A DNA stretch of 64,000 nt from DATKFM01 sp963810485 (lineage in GTDB: Bacteria > Pseudomonadota > Alphaproteobacteria > Dongiales > Dongiaceae): the NCBI GenBank assembly GCA_963810485.1, contig CAWENQ010000007.1:372001-436000 (forward strand). The letters run 5' to 3'. The notes under the pieces were generated by a model. That model searched no databases. It worked only from the letters and a program-made list of their open reading frames with translations, and had not been told where the DNA came from. A program made the position numbers and the translations under genes. This document shows, piece after piece, positions 1-10,223 of this stretch (position 1 is the first letter of the stretch; every line of letters begins with the position of its first letter).

Positions 1-689
1 GCCGCCTTGCGTTTCGTCGGCTTGGGTTTCTTTGCCGCAACCGCCGGTGCGGCGCCGGTCTTCTCCTTGAAACCGCAGAGATCGATCAGCACGCAGCGCG
101 GGCATTCGGGCCTGCGCGCCTTGCAGATGTAGCGGCCATGGAGGATCAGCCAGTGATGGGCGTGGAGCTTCCAGCGCTCCGGCACGTTCTTCTCCAGCGC
201 CTGCTCCACCGCGTCGGGCGTCTTGCCGGGGGCGAGGCCGGTGCGGTTGCAGAGGCGGAAGATATGGGTGTCGACGGCCATGGTCGGCTGCGCAAAGGCG
301 ATGTTCAGCACCACATTGGCGGTCTTGCGGCCGACCCCCGGCAGTTCCTGCAGCTTTTCCCGGTCGGCGGGCACTTCGCCGCCGTACTTTTCGATCAGGA
401 TCTTGCTGAGGGCGATGACGTTTTTGGCCTTGGTGTTGAACAGGCCGATGGTCTTGATGAAGCCCTTCAGCCGCTCTTCACCCAGGGCCAGCATCTTCTG
501 CGGCGTGTCCGCCAGCTTGAACAGCTCCACCGTCGCTTTGTTGACGCTGACGTCGGTGGCCTGGGCGGACAGCACCACGGCGACCAGGAGCGTGAAAGGA
601 TTTATGTACTCCAGCTCGCCCCGGGGATTGGGATTGAGTGCCGACAGCCGGCTGAAGAACTGATCGGCATCGAGCTTGCGGGCGGCCAT
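1..689 (-). CDS. nth: Endonuclease III (3' end outside window)
   Basis: DNA glycosylase/AP lyase that removes oxidised pyrimidines in base-excision repair. Read from the ATG at 689. The helix-hairpin-helix motif LPGVGRKTANVVL carries the catalytic Lys, the catalytic Asp lies in VDTHIFR, and near the C-terminus there is the family's 4Fe-4S signature C-X6-C-X2-C-X5-C (CKARRPECPRCVLIDLC). After the cluster the frame continues as a Lys/Ala/Pro-rich tail and runs off base 1 without a stop, so the C-terminus is not seen and is longer than in the usual enzyme of about 210 residues. It is followed by a divergent DUF2244 gene. Confidence 0.95.
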   Translation of the reverse strand, partial: MAARKLDADQFFSRLSALNPNPRGELEYINPFTLLVAVVLSAQATDVSVNKATVELFKLADTPQKMLALGEERLKGFIKTIGLFNTKAKNVIALSKILIEKYGGEVPADREKLQELPGVGRKTANVVLNIAFAQPTMAVDTHIFRLCNRTGLAPGKTPDAVEQALEKNVPERWKLHAHHWLILHGRYICKARRPECPRCVLIDLCGFKEKTGAAPAVAAKKPKPTKRKA

Positions 690-820
690 GAAATACCTGG
701 GGCGTAGGGGGCGAGGTCTTGCGGGCAGCGGCAGAGACGGTGCGAGTCTAGCGGCGGCAAGCGCTGCGCGCCAAGGGGCTCCGCTTTGCCGCCCCGGCCT
801 TGTCCCAGTATAATTGCACC

Positions 821-1321
821 ATGGATTACGCTGCTCAGCCCGCCAGCACCCATGGCAATGCCGAGGCGCCGGTGATCTTCGATGCGGTGCTGCATCCCTA
901 TCGCAGCCTGAGCCGCCGGGGCTTCCTGTTGCTGATGCTGATGGTGGCCATGGTGGGATTCGCCGGCGGCATCGCCTTCGTCTATCTGGGCGCCTGGCCG
1001 ATCACCGGATTCGGCTTGCTGGAGCTCGCGCTGTTCTACGTCATGTTCGAGCTCAGCTATCGCAGCGCCCGCCTGTTCGAGCGGGTACGGCTGACCGAGG
1101 ACGAACTGGTGGTCGAGCGCCACGAGGCCAATGGCGAGATCAGGCGCTGGCGGTTCCAGACCTATTGGCTGCGGGTGGTGTTCGACGAGCCGGCGTCCCA
1201 TGGCAGCGAGCTCACTTTGTCATCCCATGGTCGGCAGCTCACGATCGGCAGCTTCCTGACCGCGCCGGAACGGGCCGATTTCGCCCGGTCGCTCCAGGCG
1301 GCGCTGGCCGGCTTGCGCTAG
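821..1321 (+). CDS. DUF2244 family membrane protein
   Basis: 166-residue protein of the DUF2244 family, whose function is unknown. The N-terminal region FDAVLHPYRSLSRRGF is typical of the family. It is followed by two adjacent hydrophobic segments (about residues 30-72) and a soluble C-terminal half with LTEDELVVER and RWRFQTYWLRV. I chose the ATG at 821; an in-frame TTG at 800 adds only seven unlikely residues. It is divergent from nth. No catalytic residues can be named. Confidence 0.8.
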   Translation: MDYAAQPASTHGNAEAPVIFDAVLHPYRSLSRRGFLLLMLMVAMVGFAGGIAFVYLGAWPITGFGLLELALFYVMFELSYRSARLFERVRLTEDELVVERHEANGEIRRWRFQTYWLRVVFDEPASHGSELTLSSHGRQLTIGSFLTAPERADFARSLQAALAGLR

Positions 1322-1365
1322 ATCCGCCGCGAACAGGCTTGCCTAAGAACGGACCTGCCTAGGCC

Positions 1366-2295
1366 ATGCACGGACATCGCCGCGACTATGGGCTGCTGTT
1401 GCTGCTCGGCATGATCTGGGGCGGATCGTTCCTGTTCATCAAGATGGCGGTGGCCGACATCCCGCCGATGACCGTGGCCGCGATCCGCATCGTCATCGGC
1501 GGCGCCGTCCTGGCCGCCGTCGCGGCCGGCCGCGGCCAGGATCTGTGGGCGCTCCGGCGTCACTGGCGGCCGCTGCTGATCATGGGCGGCTTCGGCACCA
1601 TGTTGCCCTTTGTCCTGATCGGCTGGGGCGAGACCCATATCGACAGCGGGCTGGCGGCGATCCTGATGGCGGCGGTGCCGTTCAACACCATCCTGCTGGC
1701 CCATCTGTTCGTGCGCGAGGAGCCGCTGAGCTGGGGCAAGATCCTGGGCTGCGTCCTGGGCTTTGCCGGCGTCATCGTGCTGATCGGGCCCGAGGCGCTG
1801 AACCAGCTGGGCGGCCAGACGCTGGCGCAGATCGCCGTGCTGCTGGCGACCATCTGCTATGCGGTCAACAGCATCATCGCCCGGCGGCTGAATCACTTCA
1901 GCGGCGAGACGGCGGGCGCCGGCATGCTGATTGCGGCGGCGCTCTTCGCCGTGCCGCTGAGCCTGCTTATGGACCGGCCCTGGGAGCTGGCGCCGTCGGC
2001 GACCGCGCTGTTCGCGGTGAGCACGCTCGGATGGCTCTGCACCGGCGCCGGCTATCTGCTGTTCTTCCGCATCATCGCGCGCGCCGGCGCCGGCTTTGTC
2101 TCGCTGAACAATTTCATGGTGCCGCTGTTCGGCGTGATCTGGGGCGCGATCGTGCTCAGCGAAAGACTGGAGCCGCGCGCTTTCATCGCTCTGTTGCTTA
2201 TCCTGGCAGGCGTGGCCGCGCCGCGTCTGTTGCAGCGCCGCCCAGCGGTGGCAAAGGCTCAGCTCGACAAGCCCAGCACGTCGGCCATCGAATAG
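1366..2295 (+). CDS. DMT-superfamily (EamA) transporter
   Basis: 309-residue inner-membrane protein with about ten hydrophobic segments arranged as two EamA repeats (roughly residues 5-140 and 150-285). The first begins with GLLLLLGMIWGGSFLFIK, the W-G-x-x-F signature of drug/metabolite exporters. The substrate cannot be told from sequence; relatives export amino acids or other metabolites. It starts at the ATG 44 bases after the DUF2244 stop and may be co-transcribed with it. Its last 37 bases overlap the 3' end of convergent dapB. Confidence 0.88.
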   Translation: MHGHRRDYGLLLLLGMIWGGSFLFIKMAVADIPPMTVAAIRIVIGGAVLAAVAAGRGQDLWALRRHWRPLLIMGGFGTMLPFVLIGWGETHIDSGLAAILMAAVPFNTILLAHLFVREEPLSWGKILGCVLGFAGVIVLIGPEALNQLGGQTLAQIAVLLATICYAVNSIIARRLNHFSGETAGAGMLIAAALFAVPLSLLMDRPWELAPSATALFAVSTLGWLCTGAGYLLFFRIIARAGAGFVSLNNFMVPLFGVIWGAIVLSERLEPRAFIALLLILAGVAAPRLLQRRPAVAKAQLDKPSTSAIE

Positions 2296-3203
2296 AAGCC
2301 CGGCGGCTTGTCCTGGGCCCAGAGGGCGGCGCGGATGGCGCCGCGGGCGAAGATTTCGCGGCTCGTGGCCTTGTGGGTGATCTCGACCCGCTCGCCATCG
2401 GCAGCGAATACCACCGTATGTTCGCCCACCACATCGCCGCCGCGCAGCACGGCAAAGCCGATATCGCCGCGGCGGCGGGCGCCGGTCATGCCGTCGCGGC
2501 CGCGGGCGGAAACGCGCTCCAGCGCCACGCCGCGGCCCTCGGCGGCCGCCTTGCCTAAGGCGAGCGCGGTGCCCGAGGGCGCATCCACCTTGGCGCGGTG
2601 ATGCATCTCCACGATCTCGATATCCCAGTCGGGATCGAGGGAGCGCGCCACCTGGGTCACCATGCGCAGCAGCAGGTTGACGCCCAGGCTCATGTTCGGC
2701 GCCAGGACGATGGCGGTCTGCCTGGCGTGGCGCTGCAGCGTGGCGATCTGCGGAGCCTCCAGCCCGGTGGTGCCGACGATATGAACCTTGCGATGCTTTG
2801 CCGCCAGCTCGGCGTGATGCAGCGTCGCCGACGGGCTGGTGAATTCCAGCACCGCGTCGGCGGCATCGAACAGATCGCCCGCGTCCGAGCCGACCGGCAC
2901 GCCCAGGGGATCGATGCCGGCGAGAGCGCCCACATCCCGGCCGATGGCCGAGGACCCGGCGCGCTCGACGCCGCCCACCACCAGGCAGCGCTCATTCGCC
3001 GCCGCGGCGCGCACCAGCATCTGTCCCATGCGGCCGGCGCAGCCGACCACGCCGATGCGCAGCGCCGATTTCAACCGGCTGTTGTCGGGAGTCGGGCGCG
3101 GAATGGCCGGCGCGGCAGTCTTGCCGCCGGAGGCCTTGCCGCCGGAGGCCTTGGCGCCGGAAGCCTTGGCGCGTAACGCCTTTGTCTTGGAGGATTTCGC
3201 CAT
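2259..3203 (-). CDS. dapB: 4-hydroxy-tetrahydrodipicolinate reductase
   Basis: NAD(P)H-dependent reductase of the diaminopimelate/lysine pathway. The Rossmann start RIGVVGCAGRMGQ is at about residue 49, and the substrate-binding and catalytic region has VEMHHRAKVDAPSGTAL, the E-x-H-H-x-x-K-x-D-x-P-S-G-T-A family motif. At 314 residues it is about 45 longer than usual because of an N-terminal Lys/Ala/Ser/Gly extension built from four 15-base tandem units (3121-3180). The extension is either real and disordered, or the true start is further downstream. The gene follows dnaJ by 93 bases in the order dnaK-dnaJ-dapB. Confidence 0.93.
   Translation of the reverse strand: MAKSSKTKALRAKASGAKASGGKASGGKTAAPAIPRPTPDNSRLKSALRIGVVGCAGRMGQMLVRAAAANERCLVVGGVERAGSSAIGRDVGALAGIDPLGVPVGSDAGDLFDAADAVLEFTSPSATLHHAELAAKHRKVHIVGTTGLEAPQIATLQRHARQTAIVLAPNMSLGVNLLLRMVTQVARSLDPDWDIEIVEMHHRAKVDAPSGTALALGKAAAEGRGVALERVSARGRDGMTGARRRGDIGFAVLRGGDVVGEHTVVFAADGERVEITHKATSREIFARGAIRAALWAQDKPPGFYSMADVLGLSS
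3121..3180 (-). repeat. 15-bp tandem repeat in the dapB 5' end
   Basis: Four consecutive 15-base units lie at 3121-3135, 3136-3150, 3151-3165 and 3166-3180. The first two are identical and the others diverge progressively. On the coding strand they encode repeated (G)K-A-x-G-x pentapeptides in the N-terminal extension of DapB. Confidence 0.85.
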
Positions 3204-3296
3204 GGGGCCCTGCCGCTGTTTTGCGGCAGTTTGGGGTGGAGCCCGGCAGCGGACAACCGAAAACTGCCCGGGCCCGTGGCGGGAGCCGGAAGGCGG

Positions 3297-4445
3297 TTAG
3301 TCCTTTAGGTCTTCCCAGAAATCCCGCACCTTGGAAAAGAAGTTCTCCGATTGCGGGCTGTGGCTCTTGCCCTTGCCGGCGGCATCGAACTGCTTCAGCA
3401 GATCCTGCTGCTGCTTGGTCAGGTTGACCGGCGTCTCCACCGACAGCTCGACATACATGTCGCCGCGCGCGGGCGAACGCAGGACGCTCATGCCCTTGGC
3501 GCGCATGCGGAACTGCTGCGCCGTCTGGGCGCCGGCGGGAATGGTCAACTTCACCCGCGTGCCGTCGATGTTCGGCACTTCGACTTGGCCGCCCAGCGCC
3601 GCCGTGGTCATGGGAATCGGCACGCGGCAATGGAGATCGCTGCCGTCGCGGCGGAAGATCGGATGGGTGGCGATGGTGAGGAAGATGTAGAGGTCGCCGG
3701 CCTGGGCGCCGTTCATGCCGGCCTCGCCCTCGCCGGCCAGGCGGATGCGCGTGCCGTCCTCGACGCCCGCCGGGATATTCACCGACAGGGTCTTTTCCTT
3801 GCGCAGCCGGCCGCTGCCGCTGCAGCTCTTGCAGGCCCTCTCGATCACCCGGCCGCTGCCGCCGCAGGCCTGGCAGGGGCGCTCGATAGTGAAGAAGCCC
3901 TGGCTGGCGCGCACGCGCCCGGCGCCGCGGCAGGTCTGGCAGGAGACCGGCTGCGCGCCCTTCTCACCGCCGCTGCCATGGCAGGCCTCGCAGGACACGG
4001 TGCCGGGAACGCGCACGTTCGTCTGCTTGCCGCCAAAGGCATCCTGCAGGCTGATGGTCAGGTTGTAGCGCAGATCGGCGCCGCGGGCGCGGCCTTGCTG
4101 TGCGCCGTCGCCGCGCCGGCCGCCGATGAATTCGCTGAACATCTCGTCGAAGATGTCGGAAAAGTTGGTGGCCGAGAAACCGAAGCCGGCGCCGCCGGCA
4201 CGGGCGCCGGCCATGCCCTGTTCGAAAGCGGCATGGCCGAAGCGGTCATAGGCCGCACGCTTCTGTTCGTCCTTCAGGACGTCGTGCGCTTCGTTCAGTT
4301 CCTTGAATTTCTGTTCGGCGGCTTTGTCGCCCGGATTCTTGTCCGGGTGATACTTCATTGCCGCCTTGCGGAATGCCTTCTTGATGGCATCGCCGTCGGC
4401 GTCACGGGTTACGCCCAGCAGTTCGTAGTAGTCCTGCTTCGACAT
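3297..4445 (-). CDS. dnaJ: Chaperone DnaJ
   Basis: Hsp40 co-chaperone that delivers clients to DnaK and stimulates its ATPase. 382 residues, normal length and intact. The J domain (residues 1-70) contains the HPD tripeptide in KYHPDKNPGD. It is followed by a Gly/Phe region (GAGFGFSATNFSDIFDEMF), then four zinc-binding C-x-x-C-x-G-x-G repeats (CEACHGSG, CQTCRGAG, CQACGGSG, CKSCSGSG), then the C-terminal client-binding domains. The start is the ATG at 4445, 104 bases after the dnaK stop, with a 10-bp inverted repeat in the gap. Confidence 0.97.
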   Translation of the reverse strand: MSKQDYYELLGVTRDADGDAIKKAFRKAAMKYHPDKNPGDKAAEQKFKELNEAHDVLKDEQKRAAYDRFGHAAFEQGMAGARAGGAGFGFSATNFSDIFDEMFSEFIGGRRGDGAQQGRARGADLRYNLTISLQDAFGGKQTNVRVPGTVSCEACHGSGGEKGAQPVSCQTCRGAGRVRASQGFFTIERPCQACGGSGRVIERACKSCSGSGRLRKEKTLSVNIPAGVEDGTRIRLAGEGEAGMNGAQAGDLYIFLTIATHPIFRRDGSDLHCRVPIPMTTAALGGQVEVPNIDGTRVKLTIPAGAQTAQQFRMRAKGMSVLRSPARGDMYVELSVETPVNLTKQQQDLLKQFDAAGKGKSHSPQSENFFSKVRDFWEDLKD

Positions 4446-4472
4446 GGATGCGGCGCCGATCCCAACCTATGT

Positions 4473-4520
4473 GCCGTCAGCCAGCTTCATTGACCCTGTC
4501 CGTCATGGCCGGCTGACGGC
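4473..4520 (-). promoter_or_regulatory. Inverted repeat between dnaK and dnaJ
   Basis: GCCGTCAGCC at 4473-4482 and GGCTGACGGC at 4511-4520 are perfect 10-bp inverted copies separated by 28 bases. In the dnaK-dnaJ transcript this can form a stem-loop. There is no T-run after it, so a simple terminator is unlikely; an mRNA processing or stability element that lowers DnaJ relative to DnaK is a reasonable inference. Confidence 0.5.
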
Positions 4521-4549
4521 GATGACATGATGCAGTCCACCGCCCGTTA

Positions 4550-6481
<1,932 letters not shown>

Positions 6482-6621
6482 AATGTCCCTCGCTCGAACA
6501 GCAGACCCTCCTGCGCCGACCTTCCTAAGCGAAGCATCAGCCGGGTCCCTTTAGTGTGCCGTTATCGCCAACAACACCAGTGGCCTGAAGGCCCTGTGCT
6601 GCCGCCTATTTTGACACGGGG

Positions 6622-6652
6622 CTTATATAGGCAGGGTTAATTGCGGTGCAAG
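6622..6652 (-). promoter_or_regulatory. Sigma-32 heat-shock promoter of dnaK
   Basis: On the minus strand CTTG (6652-6649) is followed after exactly 17 bases by CCTATATAAG (6631-6622). This matches every fixed position of the alphaproteobacterial RpoH consensus CTTG-N17/18-CYTATNTNNG. It lies about 140 bases before the dnaK ATG. No CIRCE element is visible nearby, so RpoH rather than HrcA is the likely regulator. Confidence 0.8.
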
Positions 6653-6805
6653 TGCGCGCGGGCGGGGAAAGACAGCTTATGGCCGTGATCGGCTTGCATT
6701 ATTCAACCCCAGGGGTGGCTTTTGGAGGCCGCCGCGGGGGCCCGGAATTCGAAAAAAGCCGGGCGTTTACACTTTGCTAACCGTCTCTCTGCTACGGAAA
6801 GGCTC

Positions 6806-7039
6806 ATGAGCGAGACCAATCCCACCGAGGATTTGGAGCCGGAGGAGCCGGGCGGCAGTTCCGACGCCGGCACCAGCCTGCAGATTCTGCAGTATCTCAT
6901 GATTTTCACGATGCTGTCGGGGATCGGCATTGCCGGCATGGCCGGGGCCGAGCTCGGTTCCACCGGTCTGGCCATCGGCGGCGGTGTCCTCGCCGCCTTC
7001 AGCGGCCTTTTCTACGTCTACCTGACCCTGCGCGGCTAG
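6806..7039 (+). CDS. Small two-helix membrane protein, function unknown
   Basis: 77-residue protein. The acidic N-terminus (residues 1-24) is rich in Glu, Pro and Ser. Two hydrophobic segments follow, about residues 26-48 (LQYLMIFTMLSGIGIAGMAG) and 52-75 (GLAIGGGVLAAFSGLFYVYL). The ATG at 6806 has GGAAAGG about five bases upstream; an earlier in-frame start at 6722 lacks support. It is divergent from dnaK across a 324-base gap and is followed after 33 bases by the DUF1848 gene. I do not recognise the family. Confidence 0.65.
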   Translation: MSETNPTEDLEPEEPGGSSDAGTSLQILQYLMIFTMLSGIGIAGMAGAELGSTGLAIGGGVLAAFSGLFYVYLTLRG

Positions 7040-7072
7040 CCGCCGGGGGCTTCCGGCCGCTATCCTGCGGCC

Positions 7073-7978
7073 ATGATCGTTTCCGCCAGCTATCGTACGG
7101 ATATTCCAGCATTCTATGGCCCCTGGTTCCGGGCCCGGATGGCGGCCGGCTACTGCCTGGCGGCCAGTCCCTATGGCGCTCCGCCGGCGACCGTGTCGCT
7201 GCGACCCGAGGACGTCGACGGGTTCGTGTTCTGGACCCGGAATGCCGGGGCCTTCCTGGACGATCTGGTCGAGGTCAGGCGGCAGGGCATTCCCTTCATC
7301 CTGCAGATGACGGTGACCGGCTATCCCCGTGCCCTGGATGCCAGCACCATCGCTGCGGACCAGGCGATCGCGCAATTCAAGGAAATCGCCAAGAAGTTCG
7401 GCAGCGCCGTGCCGGTCTGGCGCTATGACCCGATCCTGGTGAGCAGCGTCACTGACGGGGCGTGGCATGAGCAGAACTTCGCCCGCATCGCCGACGAGCT
7501 GCGCGGCAGCACCGATGAGGCCGTGGTTTCCTTCACCCAGTTCTACGCTAAGACCCACGCGAACCTGACCAAGGCGGCGGCCAGACACGGGTTCACCTGG
7601 CGCGATCCCGAGCCGGCGGAAAAGCGCGCGCTGCTGCAACGGCTGGCGGCGATCGCGGCGGAGAACGGCATGGCGCTGACCCTCTGCACCCAGCCCGATC
7701 TGGCCGGGAACGGCATCGACGCCGCGCGCTGCATCGATGGCCAGCGGCTATCGCGAATTGCCGGCAGCGAGATCGCGGCGAAGGAGAAGGGCAATCGGCC
7801 CGGCTGCCTTTGCGCGGAGTTGCGGGATATCGGCGCCTATGATTCTTGCGTCCAGGGCTGCGCCTATTGCTATGCGGTGCGCAGCCTGGCCGCCGCCTTG
7901 CAACGGCGGCGGCGCCACGATCCGGCCGGCGAGATGTTGATCCCGCCGGCCGAGGCGGTTGTTAGGGATCGTGGGTGA
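7073..7978 (+). CDS. DUF1848 family protein
   Basis: 301-residue protein of DUF1848. The start IVSASYRTDIPAFYG and the cysteine-rich C-terminus are diagnostic: CLC-x3-RDIG-x-YDSC, then GCAYCYA at about residues 244-268. The Cys spacing suggests an iron-sulfur cluster, and the family has been likened to radical-SAM/photolyase-repair proteins, but no reaction is established. It starts 33 bases after the small membrane protein. Its 3' end overlaps the convergent end of the giant RTX gene by 17 bases. Confidence 0.85.
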   Translation: MIVSASYRTDIPAFYGPWFRARMAAGYCLAASPYGAPPATVSLRPEDVDGFVFWTRNAGAFLDDLVEVRRQGIPFILQMTVTGYPRALDASTIAADQAIAQFKEIAKKFGSAVPVWRYDPILVSSVTDGAWHEQNFARIADELRGSTDEAVVSFTQFYAKTHANLTKAAARHGFTWRDPEPAEKRALLQRLAAIAAENGMALTLCTQPDLAGNGIDAARCIDGQRLSRIAGSEIAAKEKGNRPGCLCAELRDIGAYDSCVQGCAYCYAVRSLAAALQRRRRHDPAGEMLIPPAEAVVRDRG

Positions 7979-10223
7979 GAATAAAGTTTCCCTCTAGAGA
8001 CGTGATATTCGTGAACACCTGTCCTTGGATCACGAAGACGGTCGAGTAGGCATGGCCGCCCACGGCGCCATTGGCGTCGATCTGAACGAACGTGTTTCCC
8101 TTCCCATCGGCGACCACACGCACATAGTCGGCAATGTTGGCGCCGTCTTGATAGTTCGTCAGGACATCGGCGACATCGATCTTGTCGATCGCGTTCACGC
8201 CATCGCCGCCCTCTTCGAAGTCGGTGATGAAATCGAGGCCGTCGCTGGAGCTGATGCGGTAGAACACGTCCTTGCCGTCGCCGCCGGTGAGCACGTCGTT
8301 GCCGAGGAAGCCCATCAGCGTATCGTCGCCGCCCATTCCGTTGATATGATTCGAGCCCGTGCTGCCCTGGATCTTGTTGTTCACCTCATTGGCGTTGACG
8401 GTGAAATTGCCAGAACCGAAGAGAATGACATTTTCGACATTGTCCCATAGATCGCCGATGCTGAAGTTGGCCTGCACCGTATCCGTACCCTCATTGGATT
8501 TCTCGACGATCTGGTCACCCACACCGAGGCGGTAGAGGTCGCCGCCGGCGCCGCCGGCCAATGTGTCGTGACCGCCGAAGCCGTCGATGAAGTTCGAGTT
8601 GCTGTTGCCGGTGATCTTGTTGGCGGCGCCGTTGCCGAGGGCATTGATCGCATCCTTGCCCTCGAGCAGCGTCAGGTCCTCGAAATTGCCGCCGAGAGTC
8701 CAGCTCACGGTGCTCTGGATAAGGTCGCGGCTGACCGCACCCGATTCCCCGACCTCCGTCACCTTGTCCTGCTTGCTGTCGACGAAGTAGGTGTCGGCCC
8801 CCAGGCCGCCGGCCATGTTGTCGACATTGGCGCCGCCATTCAGCGTATCGTTGCCGACGCCGCCGGTGAGCACGTCGTTGCCCTCGGCGCCGACCAGCAG
8901 GTTGCTGTTCTGGTTGCCGGTAATGACATTTCTGCTGCCGTTGCCGATGCCCTCGATCGCCGCCGAGCCCATGACCAGCGTCAGATTCTCGATGCCCGTG
9001 GTCAGCGTGAAATCGACTTTGCTTACCACGGAGTTGGCGACGCCGCCCTTGGTCTCCGCGATCTCGGTGACAGTGTCGCCGGCGTCATCGACAAAATAGC
9101 GGTCATTGCCGTTACCGCCGGCCATCGAGTTGGCGCCTTCCTTGCCGTCGATGATGTTATTGCCTTTGTTGCCGTTGATGACGTTGTTCAGCTCGCTGCC
9201 AGTGGCATTCGTGTTGCCGTTGCCGATGAGGGTAATATTCTCGAAATTCTTGGCGAGAATGTAGCTGGCGGTGGTGCTGACAGTGTCGGTGCCCGCACCG
9301 TCAGCCTCAATGATGACGTCCTTTGAATTGTCGACGAAATAGACATCGTCTCCAATTCCGCCCTCCATCGTGTCAGCGCCGGCGCCGCCATCAAGCGTAT
9401 CGTCGCCCTCAAGACCCACAAGGCCGTTGCCATTGGTATTGCCGGTCAGCTTGTTGTTGCCGTCATCGCCGCCTGCAAACAGTTTGGCGTTGCCGGTGAG
9501 CCAGACATTCTCGAAATCGAAGAACTCGAACTTGGTGGTCTTGTCGTTGAGATCGATGCTGTAGAGGCCGGTCTTCAGCGTGTCGGATCCGGTCGTGCCG
9601 CTCTCGTCGACCTGGTCGAGGAGATTGTCGATGACATAGATGTCATCGCCGTCGCCGCCCGTTATTGTGTCCTTGCCGCCGCCGCCATCGAGGATGTTGT
9701 TGCCAGTGTTGCCGTTGAGAATGTTGTCGAAGGCGTTACCGGTGCCGTTGACGCTCTTGCCGCCGGTCAACGTCAGATTCTCAATGGTGGCCGCCAGCAC
9801 GAAGGTATCGCTGGATTCCACCCGGTCATTCTTGGTGGTGCCGGTCTCAAACACCTTATCGAAGATGGAATCGACGATGTAGAGATCGTCGCCTTCTCCG
9901 CCGGTCAGCCTATCGAAGCCTGTGCCGCCATCCAGCGTATCGTTGCCGCCATTGCCGGTCAGCGTGTCATTGCCGGCAAAGCCCGTGAGCAAGTTGGCGT
10001 TGCTGTTGCCGAGGATGTTGTTGAAGCTGTCATTGCCGGTGCCGATGGCGCCGGCCTTGCCTTCGACCAGCGTCAAGTTCTCGATGTGGGTGCCGAGGAC
10101 GAAATCCACATCGCTGATCACCGAGTCGACGCCCAGATTGATGGTGATCTTGTCGGTGGTTTCCGCGACCTTGTCGCCGCTGACGTCGACAAAGAAAGTG
10201 TCGTTGCCGGCACCGCCGAACAT
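7962..10223 (-). CDS. RTX gene, frame segment 4 (C-terminal, secretion signal)
   Basis: The correct frame already begins near 10468 (GEGIDSVAGQISVDLN), upstream of the first Met codon at 10223. It carries eight diverged RTX units and then the C-terminal target region: VLTGGDGKDVFYRISSSDGL, DFITDFEEGGDGVNAIDKID, and a terminal stretch rich in hydrophobic residues and Thr ending FILTHDP. This layout is typical of type I secretion substrates of the VCA0849 type. Confidence 0.8.
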   Translation of the reverse strand: MFGGAGNDTFFVDVSGDKVAETTDKITINLGVDSVISDVDFVLGTHIENLTLVEGKAGAIGTGNDSFNNILGNSNANLLTGFAGNDTLTGNGGNDTLDGGTGFDRLTGGEGDDLYIVDSIFDKVFETGTTKNDRVESSDTFVLAATIENLTLTGGKSVNGTGNAFDNILNGNTGNNILDGGGGKDTITGGDGDDIYVIDNLLDQVDESGTTGSDTLKTGLYSIDLNDKTTKFEFFDFENVWLTGNAKLFAGGDDGNNKLTGNTNGNGLVGLEGDDTLDGGAGADTMEGGIGDDVYFVDNSKDVIIEADGAGTDTVSTTASYILAKNFENITLIGNGNTNATGSELNNVINGNKGNNIIDGKEGANSMAGGNGNDRYFVDDAGDTVTEIAETKGGVANSVVSKVDFTLTTGIENLTLVMGSAAIEGIGNGSRNVITGNQNSNLLVGAEGNDVLTGGVGNDTLNGGANVDNMAGGLGADTYFVDSKQDKVTEVGESGAVSRDLIQSTVSWTLGGNFEDLTLLEGKDAINALGNGAANKITGNSNSNFIDGFGGHDTLAGGAGGDLYRLGVGDQIVEKSNEGTDTVQANFSIGDLWDNVENVILFGSGNFTVNANEVNNKIQGSTGSNHINGMGGDDTLMGFLGNDVLTGGDGKDVFYRISSSDGLDFITDFEEGGDGVNAIDKIDVADVLTNYQDGANIADYVRVVADGKGNTFVQIDANGAVGGHAYSTVFVIQGQVFTNITSLEGNFILTHDP

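Noticed and set aside
6482..6806. A CIRCE element (HrcA site) upstream of dnaK
   Set aside because: No TTAGCACTC-N9-GAGTGCTAA-like sequence is present; the sigma-32 motif explains the regulation.
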